Source: Patescibacteria group bacterium (lineage in GTDB: Bacteria > Patescibacteriota > Minisyncoccia > Portnoybacterales > GWB1-42-6). Taken from it: a stretch of DNA of 14,361 nt. How positions within the stretch are numbered: the stretch's first letter is position 1; each line of letters opens with the position of its first letter. The stretch lies in assembly GCA_018826025.1 (NCBI GenBank), contig JAHKAK010000091.1:1-14361 (forward strand). The letters are read 5' to 3'. Shown in pieces: positions 6,196 to 12,073 of this stretch. The notes beneath the pieces were generated by a model. That model was not told where the DNA came from. It saw only the letters and a list, made by a program, of their open reading frames with translations, and ran no database searches. A program made the position numbers and the translations under genes.

Positions 6196-8076
6196 TTACA
6201 TTTTCAATTTCACTCCCAATTTTTTCTCCAGTTCTTCAAAAATCTTCTTCCTTATCTCTTGCGTTTGCTCAGATGAAATTTGTTTGGCGCTATCGTGGTA
6301 TTCAATGGCCAGCGTTAAAAAGTTTTTATAAATACCTTTAAAATTAAGTTTCAAAATGCGGCGGTCGCTGTCCAAAATTATCTTTTCAATTTGCGGATAA
6401 GTTATATCGCCATCTGGCGGAACAACCAGCGTTAAATCTTCTTTAATCGAATTAAAACCGCAAAGCGGCTGATAACTTTTTATTTTTGTCGCCTTTTTGA
6501 TTAATTCTTCAAAATCAAGTTCTGCCATTAAAACATCTTCTTTTTGTTCTTGAATTTTAAAATCAACAGAATCTTTAACGCCAATCTCTTTTTGCAATGC
6601 CTCCACTACACCTTTAAATTCTAAAAATTCCATCCCCTTGGCAACCAGCCCCAATCTTAACGGTTGAGCCGGCAACTTTCCTTCTTGCGACAAATACACA
6701 CTGGCCAGCTCAAAAACTTTAATTCTGTCACCGTAACTAAGGTTTTTGGTTATTACTTCTGCCAGTTGCGGCAATAGGGAAGTCCGAAAATATTTAAATT
6801 CTTCGGTCAAGGGATTTGCTATTTGTAAAGCTCCCTTGCCTGCCAGCTCTTCGCTGGTGGCAGAATTTGTATAGCATTCAAAAAATCCCTGATGCTTTAA
6901 AAAAATTTTAACCGTAAATTCTAAAGAAAAGAGTCTCTGCCTGGTTCTTTTTGGCAGATCACCGGTTAATAATTTATTGGGTAATTTATAATAGCCATAA
7001 AACCGGATGACTTCTTCGGCCAGGTCTTCAGGCAAATCAATATCATCATACCGCCAAGAAGGCACCTTAACTTTTTGGTCCCCCAGTTCAAATCCCAATC
7101 CTTGCAAAATTTCATCCACCGTTTTTTTGTTAATCTCAATTCCCGCCACTAAATTTATTTTTTCGTAATCAACCAAAACTTCTTTCGTTTCGTATTCAAC
7201 ATTCAAAATATCAATTAATTTTGAAGCTTCTTTGGCATTGGCATATTGCTTCATTAAATCCGTTGCTTCCCAGAGCGCCGGAATAACACCCTCAAAATCA
7301 ATCCCTTTTTCAAAACGCAACGCCGCTTCGGTCCGATGGCCCAGGACCATTGAAGATTTACGAATTCGCACCGGATCGTAAACCTGAACAAACAACAAAA
7401 CGCGCTTGGTATTTTGGTCCACCTCGCTGTTTTGCGCACCCATAATCCCGCAAAGATCAATCAAGCGACTATCGCCATCTTCAATCACAATCACACCCGC
7501 TGGTAATTCTCGTGTTGCGCCATCTAATGTTATCAGTTTTTCACCTTTCCGAGATTCTCGCAAAATCATCTTAGCACCCTTGATTTTATCATAATCAAAA
7601 GCGTGCATCGGCTGGCCTTTATCGAACATCAAATAATTAGTGATATCAATAACGTTGTTTAATGGCCGCTGTCCGACAGCTTCCAGCCGCTGTTTTATAA
7701 AATCAGGTGAGTCTTTAATTTCCACATCTTCCAAAATTAAAGCGGAAAAGCGCGGCACCAAAGATTTATCAGCTATCTGAACATCCAATTTTAACTTATC
7801 AGTTTCGTTGCCCTTTTTATTTTTTATCTCTGGCCACTCGGCTTTAAAGCCCAGCCGCGGCAGCAAAGCTTTAAGTTCCCGCGCAATTCCTAAAACCGAA
7901 AGAGCATCCCTGCGATTGGGTGTAATTTCAATTTCAAAAACCGGCTCACCATTAGCCGTTTCAATAATTTTTTCCACCGAAAAAGCGTGCAATGATAAAG
8001 CATTGGCAATATCCGCCGGCTTGGCATCGGTTTTAACGTAGTCTTTCAACCAATTTTGCGGAACGAGAATATTCAT
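6196..8076 (-). CDS. pheT: Phenylalanyl-tRNA synthetase beta subunit, compact form
   Basis: A 626-residue beta subunit of the alpha2-beta2 PheRS. The start MNILVPQNWLKDYV and EIEITPNRRDALSVLGIARELKAL (48-71) are typical. A B3/B4 editing domain follows (about 105-270, with GHRTEAALRFEKGID at 246-260), then B5 (about 300-367), the catalytic-like core (about 370-500) and a C-terminal FDX-ACB anticodon-binding domain (about 535-626). Usual bacterial PheT is near 800 residues: the EMAP/OB tRNA-binding domain that normally sits between the first helix-turn region and the TPNR motif is missing here (residues 38-48 bridge directly), without frame disruption. It starts 8 bases after the pheS stop, so the two subunits are co-expressed. 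Confidence 0.95.
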   Translation of the reverse strand: MNILVPQNWLKDYVKTDAKPADIANALSLHAFSVEKIIETANGEPVFEIEITPNRRDALSVLGIARELKALLPRLGFKAEWPEIKNKKGNETDKLKLDVQIADKSLVPRFSALILEDVEIKDSPDFIKQRLEAVGQRPLNNVIDITNYLMFDKGQPMHAFDYDKIKGAKMILRESRKGEKLITLDGATRELPAGVIVIEDGDSRLIDLCGIMGAQNSEVDQNTKRVLLFVQVYDPVRIRKSSMVLGHRTEAALRFEKGIDFEGVIPALWEATDLMKQYANAKEASKLIDILNVEYETKEVLVDYEKINLVAGIEINKKTVDEILQGLGFELGDQKVKVPSWRYDDIDLPEDLAEEVIRFYGYYKLPNKLLTGDLPKRTRQRLFSLEFTVKIFLKHQGFFECYTNSATSEELAGKGALQIANPLTEEFKYFRTSLLPQLAEVITKNLSYGDRIKVFELASVYLSQEGKLPAQPLRLGLVAKGMEFLEFKGVVEALQKEIGVKDSVDFKIQEQKEDVLMAELDFEELIKKATKIKSYQPLCGFNSIKEDLTLVVPPDGDITYPQIEKIILDSDRRILKLNFKGIYKNFLTLAIEYHDSAKQISSEQTQEIRKKIFEELEKKLGVKLKM

Positions 8077-8083
8077 AAAAATA

Positions 8084-9118
8084 CTAGAACTGTTCCAAAA
8101 ACCTTAAATCATTATTAAATAAATGCCGAATGTCATCAATTTGCGTGCCCGATTTCATCATGTATGTCCGCTCCACTCCCCAGCCAAAAGCAAAACCGGT
8201 ATAAATTTTGGAGTCAATGCCGCCAGCTTTTAAAACATTGGGATGGACCATGCCAGCGCCGCCCAATTCCACCCATCCACTTTTACAAAAATTACAACCC
8301 TTGCCCAAGCACAAGCTGCAATTTATATCCACTTCAAAACTCGGTTCGGTAAAGCGAAAGTCATGCGGCCGCAGTCGAATCTCCCGTCCCGGCCCAAAAA
8401 AGTTTTTGGCAAAATAATCTAACGTACCCTTAAGATGAGTAATACTAATTCCTTTGTCCACGGCCAGTCCTTCAAACTGAAAAAAAGTTTGTAAGTGACT
8501 AACATCTTCCTGGCGCCGGCCGCAACGCGAAATTCCCAGCATCCGAATTGGTAATTCATTTTTTAACATTTCGCGGACCTGACCATTGGAAGTGTGTGGG
8601 GTGATCACCAAGCGGCCGTATTTTTCATCGGGCGGCGAATCCACAAAAAAAGTTTCCCATTCATCCCGCGCCGGATGCGTGGCCGGAATATTTAAGGCTT
8701 CAAAAGCAAACCACTCCCAATCAATTTCCGGATGGCGCACACGCACAAAACCTAGCGGTTTGAAAATTTCCACAATTTCCCGAATAGCCTGCGTGATAAT
8801 ATGCAAATGACCCGCGGCGATTTTTTTACCCGGCAAAGTTTTATAGAACCTATCCTGTGCGCTGGCGCTTTTGGCGCCGGCCAAACTATTTTGGAGTTCC
8901 GCGATCTTCTCTTGGATTTCCTGCTTGGCCTCGTTAATTTTCTTGCCTGCTTCTTTTTTTTCTTCCACGGATAAAGTTTTTATCTCCTCCAAGAATTTAG
9001 CTAAAACCCCTTTTTTGCCGGCGTACTTCAAACGCACCGCTTCAAGATCCTCGAGCGATGAGATTTTTTTCAAATCGTCTTTAAATTGGCTTAAGAGTTC
9101 CTTTAAATCCATATCCAT
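8084..9118 (-). CDS. pheS: Phenylalanyl-tRNA synthetase alpha subunit
   Basis: A 344-residue catalytic alpha subunit charging tRNA(Phe). It has an N-terminal coiled coil (about 1-90) that contacts tRNA, then the class II core: motif 1 region (about 100-135), motif 2 SRCGRRQEDVSHLQTFFQFE (197-216) and motif 3 GFAFGWGVERTYMM (308-321). A four-cysteine cluster C267, C270, C275, C278 precedes GWVELGGAGMVHP, as in many bacterial PheS. Length is normal. The first gene of the pheST unit, it diverges from the TrmB-type regulator. A second ATG at 9112 (MDLKELL) is an alternative start: a weak promoter just upstream would place transcription initiation there, giving a leaderless message. No Shine-Dalgarno sequence is seen for either start. 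Confidence 0.95.
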   Translation of the reverse strand: MDMDLKELLSQFKDDLKKISSLEDLEAVRLKYAGKKGVLAKFLEEIKTLSVEEKKEAGKKINEAKQEIQEKIAELQNSLAGAKSASAQDRFYKTLPGKKIAAGHLHIITQAIREIVEIFKPLGFVRVRHPEIDWEWFAFEALNIPATHPARDEWETFFVDSPPDEKYGRLVITPHTSNGQVREMLKNELPIRMLGISRCGRRQEDVSHLQTFFQFEGLAVDKGISITHLKGTLDYFAKNFFGPGREIRLRPHDFRFTEPSFEVDINCSLCLGKGCNFCKSGWVELGGAGMVHPNVLKAGGIDSKIYTGFAFGWGVERTYMMKSGTQIDDIRHLFNNDLRFLEQF

Positions 9119-9148
9119 ATGCTAACAAATGAAAGAAGAAGTGTCCAA
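9119..9148 (-). promoter_or_regulatory. Candidate pheST promoter
   Basis: On the minus strand TTGGAC (9148-9143) and TAGCAT (9124-9119) are 18 bases apart. Initiation about 7 bases downstream would fall on the ATG at 9112. The -10 box matches the consensus at four of six positions, so this is a tentative call. It rests partly on the same geometry being seen at stronger promoters in the window. Confidence 0.4.
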
Positions 9149-9222
9149 TATTAATGACTAAAAAGTAAGCCCCAGCAATGAAAAACAGGCAAAATCAACC
9201 GTATGCTTTCCGTGACCATGAA

Positions 9223-9357
9223 CGAGGCTATTGATTTCCGAAACGCTCAGTTTTGTAAGCGGGCACGGCGCCCCGTCGTAGCGGGGCGAGCGAACAAAAC
9301 TGGCGAGTAAAATTTCCACGCTGGGGAAATTTTACGCTTTCGGAAGCAATAGCCGAG
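9223..9357. repeat. Large three-way fold-back element in the pheS/TrmB divergent region
   Basis: The outer stem pairs ggctattg (9226-9233) with caatagcc (9347-9354) and ttccgaaa (9236-9243) with tttcggaa (9338-9345). One inner arm pairs cagttttgt (9248-9256) with acaaaactg (9294-9302) and carries a hairpin cgccccg/cggggcg (9269-9275/9282-9288). A second arm pairs gtaaaatttcc (9307-9317) with ggaaattttac (9325-9335). At the base, C-GA-GGC (9223-9228) faces GCC-GA-G (9352-9357), a tandem G-A mismatch closed by a C-G pair. The architecture and terminal motif recur at 14050-14200, so it is more likely a dispersed structured repeat than a gene-specific riboswitch. As RNA it could form a leader of pheST only if transcription starts upstream of it. 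Confidence 0.75.
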
Positions 9358-9377
9358 TGAATTTTGTAAAATAAAAC

Positions 9378-9406
9378 TTGACAAAGTTCTCAAGCGGCGC
9401 TAAACT
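9378..9406 (+). promoter_or_regulatory. Promoter of the TrmB-type regulator (leaderless start)
   Basis: A perfect TTGACA (9378-9383), a 17-base spacer and TAAACT (9401-9406). The -10 box ends 6 bases before the ATG at 9413, so the predicted transcription start coincides with the start codon. This supports the chosen start and a leaderless mRNA. Confidence 0.75.
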
Positions 9407-9412
9407 CAAAAT

Positions 9413-10066
9413 ATGTCAAATATGATCAACTTGGAATTGCGCAAGCTCGGGCTCAAAGAAAAAGAGGTTGCCGTCTATCTGGCCGCTTTAGAATTGGGCT
9501 TCGATTCGGTCCAGAACATAGCCAAAAAAGCTGGTCTTTCGCGTCCCACGGTCTACGAAATAATCAAGGCTTTAACGGCCAAGGGCTTAATGCGGGAAAT
9601 TAGGCGCCAAGGCGCGGTGCAGGGCGAGCGCTCCTATTTTTCCGCCCAGTCGCCCGACGCTTTGCTTGGGCTCCTGCGCGTGCAAAAAAGGGAAGTGGAA
9701 GAACGGGAACGGGAATTCGTGCGCATAATTTCGGCTCTGCGCGCCAAATATAACCTGACAGGACAAACAGAGATCCGCTCTTTCACGGCCGACGAAATAA
9801 AATTTTTGCTGGATGATTTTTCCCAAAGCCAAACCGAGGATATTTATTTTATCGGTTCAGACGCCAATGCTCTCAAAATTTGGCACGCTAAATTGCCGGA
9901 AATCAAAAAACGGCTAGGCAGCGTTAATCTCAAAGAAATGAAAAAAAATATTCCCGGCGCGCTGATAATCTACGATAAATTAATTTATCTGCCCGCGGCC
10001 GAAAAATCCGCCTTACTAATAGAGAACAAATCTATTGTTGAACTTATCATATCTTTGTTGTCTTAA
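9413..10066 (+). CDS. TrmB-family winged-helix transcriptional regulator
   Basis: A 217-residue regulator. Residues about 10-65 form a winged helix-turn-helix with the TrmB hallmark: LGLKEKEVAVYLAALELG, then AKKAGLSRPTVYEIIKALTA as the recognition part, then a wing (GLMREIRRQG). A charged helix (about 85-112, VQKREVEEREREFVRI) is the likely dimerisation coiled coil. The C-terminal region (about 118-217) is an effector-type domain of the kind seen in short TrmB proteins; no ligand can be named. TrmB-like regulators are known mainly from archaea and sugar metabolism, but the family is broader. It diverges from pheS across 294 bases, so autoregulation or control of pheST is possible. The start is supported by the promoter geometry. 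A later ATG (9422) is less likely. Confidence 0.85.
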   Translation: MSNMINLELRKLGLKEKEVAVYLAALELGFDSVQNIAKKAGLSRPTVYEIIKALTAKGLMREIRRQGAVQGERSYFSAQSPDALLGLLRVQKREVEEREREFVRIISALRAKYNLTGQTEIRSFTADEIKFLLDDFSQSQTEDIYFIGSDANALKIWHAKLPEIKKRLGSVNLKEMKKNIPGALIIYDKLIYLPAAEKSALLIENKSIVELIISLLS

Positions 10067-10108
10067 ATTCTGTATTCTAATGTTCTTAAGAACATTAGAA
10101 TACAGAAT
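10067..10108. repeat. Perfect 42-bp palindrome with no spacer after the TrmB-type gene
   Basis: Arms 10067-10087 and 10088-10108 are exact reverse complements, meeting at cttaag with no loop. It begins on the base after the regulator's stop codon and is followed by seven A. In RNA it would make a stem of about 19 bp with a four-base turn, on either strand. In DNA it could extrude as a cruciform or bind a dimeric protein. It lies just before a conventional terminator, so it may reinforce 3' end formation or protection. Confidence 0.9.
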
Positions 10109-10110
10109 AA

Positions 10111-10137
10111 AAAAATACTCCGCCCAGGAGTATTTTT
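10111..10137. terminator. Bidirectional terminator between the TrmB-type gene and trpS
   Basis: An 11-bp stem, 10111-10121 (aaaaatactcc) with 10127-10137 (ggagtattttt), and a five-base loop. A T-rich tract follows on both strands. It serves the convergent regulator (+) and trpS (-), whose stop codon is 26 bases away. Confidence 0.85.
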
Positions 10138-10162
10138 ATTACACCGCTTGCTATCAGCTGCT

Positions 10163-11140
10163 TTATTCTATTATCCCCATCACCTTTTTTACTTCCGCCA
10201 TGGTTTTTGTCGCGATTGGCTGGATTTTTTTGGCCCCGGCGCGCAAAATTTTTAATACCTCGCTATCATCCAACGCATTATACTTTTTCTGAACTGGCTC
10301 TAAAAATCCAATAATCACTTCCGCCAGATCGTTTTTGAATTCTGCGTAGCTTTTTCCCTGATATTGCTGTTCCACTTCCACCACAGGCTGGCCAACCAAC
10401 AAAGAATGGATCGTCAGCAAATTGGCAAGCGCGGGTTTATCCGGGCCAGACACGATTTCTTTGCCCGAATCCGTCATGGCTTTTTTTATCTTCTCGCGGA
10501 TTGTATCCGGCGAATCAGTTAGGGCAATGTAGTTATAGGCGCTATTGGCGCTTTTGGCCATTTTTTTAGTTGGGTCATCCAGCCCCATAATCCGTGCGCC
10601 TTCTTTGCGCACCATGGGCTTGGGGATAATAAAAACTTCACTGAAACGACCGTTAAATCGTTGCGCCAAACTCCGCGCCAACTCAATATGTTGCACTTGG
10701 TCTTCCCCCACCGGCACCTTCGCGGCTTTATACAATAAAATATCGGCCGCCATCAAAACCGGATAATCAAACAATCCCATGCTAACTTCGCTTTTTTGCC
10801 CCCTAATTTTATCCTTAAATTGCGTCATTCGTTCCAGTTCGGGAATGCGCGTTATAGTGTTTAATAACCACGCCAATTCAGCGTGCTCTTTGATATGCGA
10901 CTGCACGAAAATCGTTGATTTTTTGGGGTCAATACCCGCGGCCAGATAGATTTTAGCGACTTCAATGGTTTTGGCCAACAATTCTTTTGGTTCCTGCGGC
11001 ACGGTGATGGCGTGCAGATCAACCACGCAAAAAATACACTGGTAATCGTTTTGCAATTCCAACCAGTTTTTTATCGCCCCCAAATAATTGCCAATATGGA
11101 GCACCCCACTGGGCTGTACTCCCGAAAAGACTCGTTCCAT
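10163..11140 (-). CDS. trpS: Tryptophanyl-tRNA synthetase
   Basis: A 325-residue class Ic synthetase joining tryptophan to tRNA(Trp). The Rossmann core starts MERVFSGVQPSGVLHIGNYL with the HIGH-type motif HIGN at 15-18. MGLFDYPVLMAADILLY (121-137) and GEDQVQHIELAR (145-156) are typical tryptophan- and ATP-site segments, and the KMSKS-type motif is KMAKS at 193-197. Length is normal. It is transcribed alone from a promoter located in the tail of the upstream terminator. The predicted transcription start is only about 4 bases before the ATG, leaving no room for a Shine-Dalgarno sequence. The start is fixed by the conserved N-terminal Val-Phe-Ser-Gly-x-Gln-Pro-Ser-Gly. Confidence 0.96.
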   Translation of the reverse strand: MERVFSGVQPSGVLHIGNYLGAIKNWLELQNDYQCIFCVVDLHAITVPQEPKELLAKTIEVAKIYLAAGIDPKKSTIFVQSHIKEHAELAWLLNTITRIPELERMTQFKDKIRGQKSEVSMGLFDYPVLMAADILLYKAAKVPVGEDQVQHIELARSLAQRFNGRFSEVFIIPKPMVRKEGARIMGLDDPTKKMAKSANSAYNYIALTDSPDTIREKIKKAMTDSGKEIVSGPDKPALANLLTIHSLLVGQPVVEVEQQYQGKSYAEFKNDLAEVIIGFLEPVQKKYNALDDSEVLKILRAGAKKIQPIATKTMAEVKKVMGIIE

Positions 11141-11150
11141 ATATCTCTTA

Positions 11151-11179
11151 ATTCTAAATTAACTCCCCCTTGCCGTCAA
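11151..11179 (-). promoter_or_regulatory. trpS promoter (near-leaderless)
   Basis: TTGACG (11179-11174) and TAGAAT (11156-11151) on the minus strand are exactly 17 bases apart. The -10 box ends 10 bases before the trpS ATG, so the untranslated leader would be about 4 bases. The -35 box directly follows the T-tract of the terminator of the 52-residue gene. Confidence 0.7.
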
Positions 11180-11180
11180 A

Positions 11181-11215
11181 TAAAAACCCCCTCAGGAACC
11201 GTATCCCTGCGGGGG
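11181..11215 (-). terminator. Terminator of the 52-residue acidic protein gene
   Basis: CCCCC-G-CAGG (11215-11206 on the minus strand) pairs with CCTG-A-GGGGG (11196-11187), with one internal mismatch and a nine-base loop, followed by TTTTTA. It begins 14 bases after the stop codon, which marks the small gene as a separate single-gene transcript. Confidence 0.85.
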
Positions 11216-11228
11216 CAAAAGGTCAGCC

Positions 11229-11387
11229 TTAGTCGTCGATATAAATAATATGAACATCGTCATCGGAATCGACGCCCTCCAAAAGATTCTCCGGAACCGG
11301 AAGCTGTTCCGGGCCTATGTTGAATGGGTCATCAATAGCCGGCCAAAGCCCCGGCTCGCCCTTCCAATAAAAACGATTTTCGTTCAT
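11229..11387 (-). CDS. Small acidic protein, 52 residues, unrecognised
   Basis: I do not recognise a family. The frame encodes 52 residues starting MNENRFYWKGEPGLWPAIDD, with a Pro-rich middle (GPEQLPVPENL, about 25-35) and an acidic end (VDSDDDVHIIYIDD). By my count there are 13 Asp/Glu against one Arg and one Lys, so the protein should be strongly negative. There is no signal peptide, membrane helix or cysteine. The expression signals are the best in the window: a strong AAGGAGGG ribosome binding site 7 bases before the ATG, a TTAACA-17-TATACT promoter preceded by very AT-rich DNA, and a dedicated terminator. This makes it a real, probably abundant product. An acidic regulator, nucleic-acid mimic or protein-binding peptide are possibilities only. 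Confidence 0.8.
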   Translation of the reverse strand: MNENRFYWKGEPGLWPAIDDPFNIGPEQLPVPENLLEGVDSDDDVHIIYIDD

Positions 11388-11394
11388 GTTTTTT

Positions 11395-11402
11395 CCCTCC
11401 TT
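11395..11402 (-). promoter_or_regulatory. Strong Shine-Dalgarno sequence of the 52-residue gene
   Basis: AAGGAGGG on the minus strand, 7 bases from the ATG at 11387. It is the only near-perfect anti-16S match I see before any gene in the window, and it decides the start. Confidence 0.9.
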
Positions 11403-11463
11403 CATTGAAAATTTTTAAAGAGCCAATCGATTCTATTTGATATGTTATTGCATCCTAAAACGC

Positions 11464-11502
11464 TACTATATATAGTATACCTCTATTGCTTTATTATGTT
11501 AA
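11464..11502 (-). promoter_or_regulatory. Promoter and overlapping palindromic operator candidate for the 52-residue gene
   Basis: TTAACA (11502-11497) and TATACT (11479-11474) on the minus strand are 17 bases apart, with a long AT-rich stretch upstream that could act as an UP element. A perfect 14-bp palindrome, tactatatatagta (11464-11477), overlaps the -10 box and the predicted start site, a classic operator position. The leader would be about 80 bases. Confidence 0.7.
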
Positions 11503-11511
11503 CCACTTTAA

Positions 11512-11528
11512 AAATTATCAAATAATTT
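11512..11528 (-). terminator. Weak AT-only hairpin after the RNHCP gene
   Basis: aaattat (11512-11518) pairs with ataattt (11522-11528) around a three-base loop, and a short T run follows on the minus strand. It could weakly terminate the RNHCP transcript. It also forms part of the AT-rich DNA upstream of the next promoter. Confidence 0.3.
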
Positions 11529-11582
11529 ATAAATTTTAAATGCTTTCTTATTTTATTACTTGTTTTATTTACCCTAATTGGT

Positions 11583-11906
11583 TTATTCCATAATTTTTAA
11601 CGGGGTTAAGCTCGCACTCAAATTTATTATCACTTCTATATTATCCTCTCCCGCGGCTTTAACGCGATGCGCCAAGCCGCAACGTTGGCATTTATAATAA
11701 ATAATATTGGCGTCACCTTTAATCTCCGCACCGATAGGTTCCATGTCCCCGCCGCAATCAGCTTGCCGGTCGCCCGGATTAACGTCAACGTGTTGCGACC
11801 AAAGACATTTGGGACAATGATCGGTATAGCCCGTACCCTTAATTTTATGTCCGCAATGGCCGCAAACAAAATCTTCAATTTTGCGTTGGAATTTTTTGGA
11901 TTGCAT
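11583..11906 (-). CDS. RNHCP-domain zinc-ribbon protein
   Basis: A 107-residue protein built around an RNHCP-type domain. From the Met at 11906 the cysteines are C15-x2-C18, C31-x2-C34, C51 and C73-x2-C76, with the characteristic HCPKCLWSQHVDVNPGDR run (about 30-47); the name-giving Arg-Asn-His-Cys-Pro is TDHCP here. The pairs probably bind zinc. Family members are small, widespread and functionally uncharacterised. An ATG at 11921 would add five residues, but it lies in the end of a palindromic repeat (its ATGAC terminus), so I place the start at 11906; no Shine-Dalgarno sequence decides between them. The gene is transcribed away from proS, and the repeat lies between the two. Confidence 0.85.
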   Translation of the reverse strand: MQSKKFQRKIEDFVCGHCGHKIKGTGYTDHCPKCLWSQHVDVNPGDRQADCGGDMEPIGAEIKGDANIIYYKCQRCGLAHRVKAAGEDNIEVIINLSASLTPLKIME

Positions 11907-11916
11907 AACCCAGTTA

Positions 11917-11996
11917 GTCATTCCGAGCGAAGCGAGGAATCTCGCGGGAGCGTAGCGACCCGCGCAACAGATCCTTCGGCTACGCCTCAGGATGAC
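11917..11996. repeat. REP-like triple-hairpin repeat between the RNHCP gene and proS
   Basis: Bounded by GTCAT (11917-11921) and ATGAC (11992-11996). Hairpin 1 pairs attcc (11920-11924) with ggaat (11936-11940), with GA facing GA inside and a GC-gaa-GC tip. Hairpin 2 pairs cgcggg (11943-11948) with cccgcg (11959-11964). Hairpin 3 pairs atcct (11971-11975) with aggat (11989-11993); on the minus strand its inside reads GA-GGC-gta-GCC-GA. It has the same GTCAT ends as the repeat at 4672-4742 but a different interior. Confidence 0.85.
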
Positions 11997-12012
11997 AAAA
12001 AAATAATGGAAG

Positions 12013-12041
12013 TTGTCAAAATAGAGTTTTCAAGCTATATT
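12013..12041 (+). promoter_or_regulatory. proS promoter
   Basis: TTGTCA (12013-12018), a 17-base spacer and TATATT (12036-12041). The leader would be about 26 bases, and no Shine-Dalgarno sequence is visible before the ATG at 12074. Confidence 0.65.
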
Positions 12042-12073
12042 TAAATTAACAAATCTTTCACTAAATTACCACC

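Noticed and set aside
9223..9357. A tRNA or tmRNA-like cloverleaf
   Set aside because: Arm lengths (16, 9 plus 7, 11 bp) do not fit a tRNA, there is no T-loop sequence or CCA-compatible acceptor end, and a similar base with a different interior occurs at 14048-14202.
9119..9400. A T-box riboswitch upstream of pheS
   Set aside because: The conserved T-box sequence (AGGGTGGNACCGCG-like) and a terminator/antiterminator pair before pheS are not present on the minus strand.
12014..12019. A divergent promoter using TTGACA on the minus strand for the RNHCP gene
   Set aside because: No acceptable -10 box lies 16-18 bases downstream; the hexamer is the complement of the proS -35 region.
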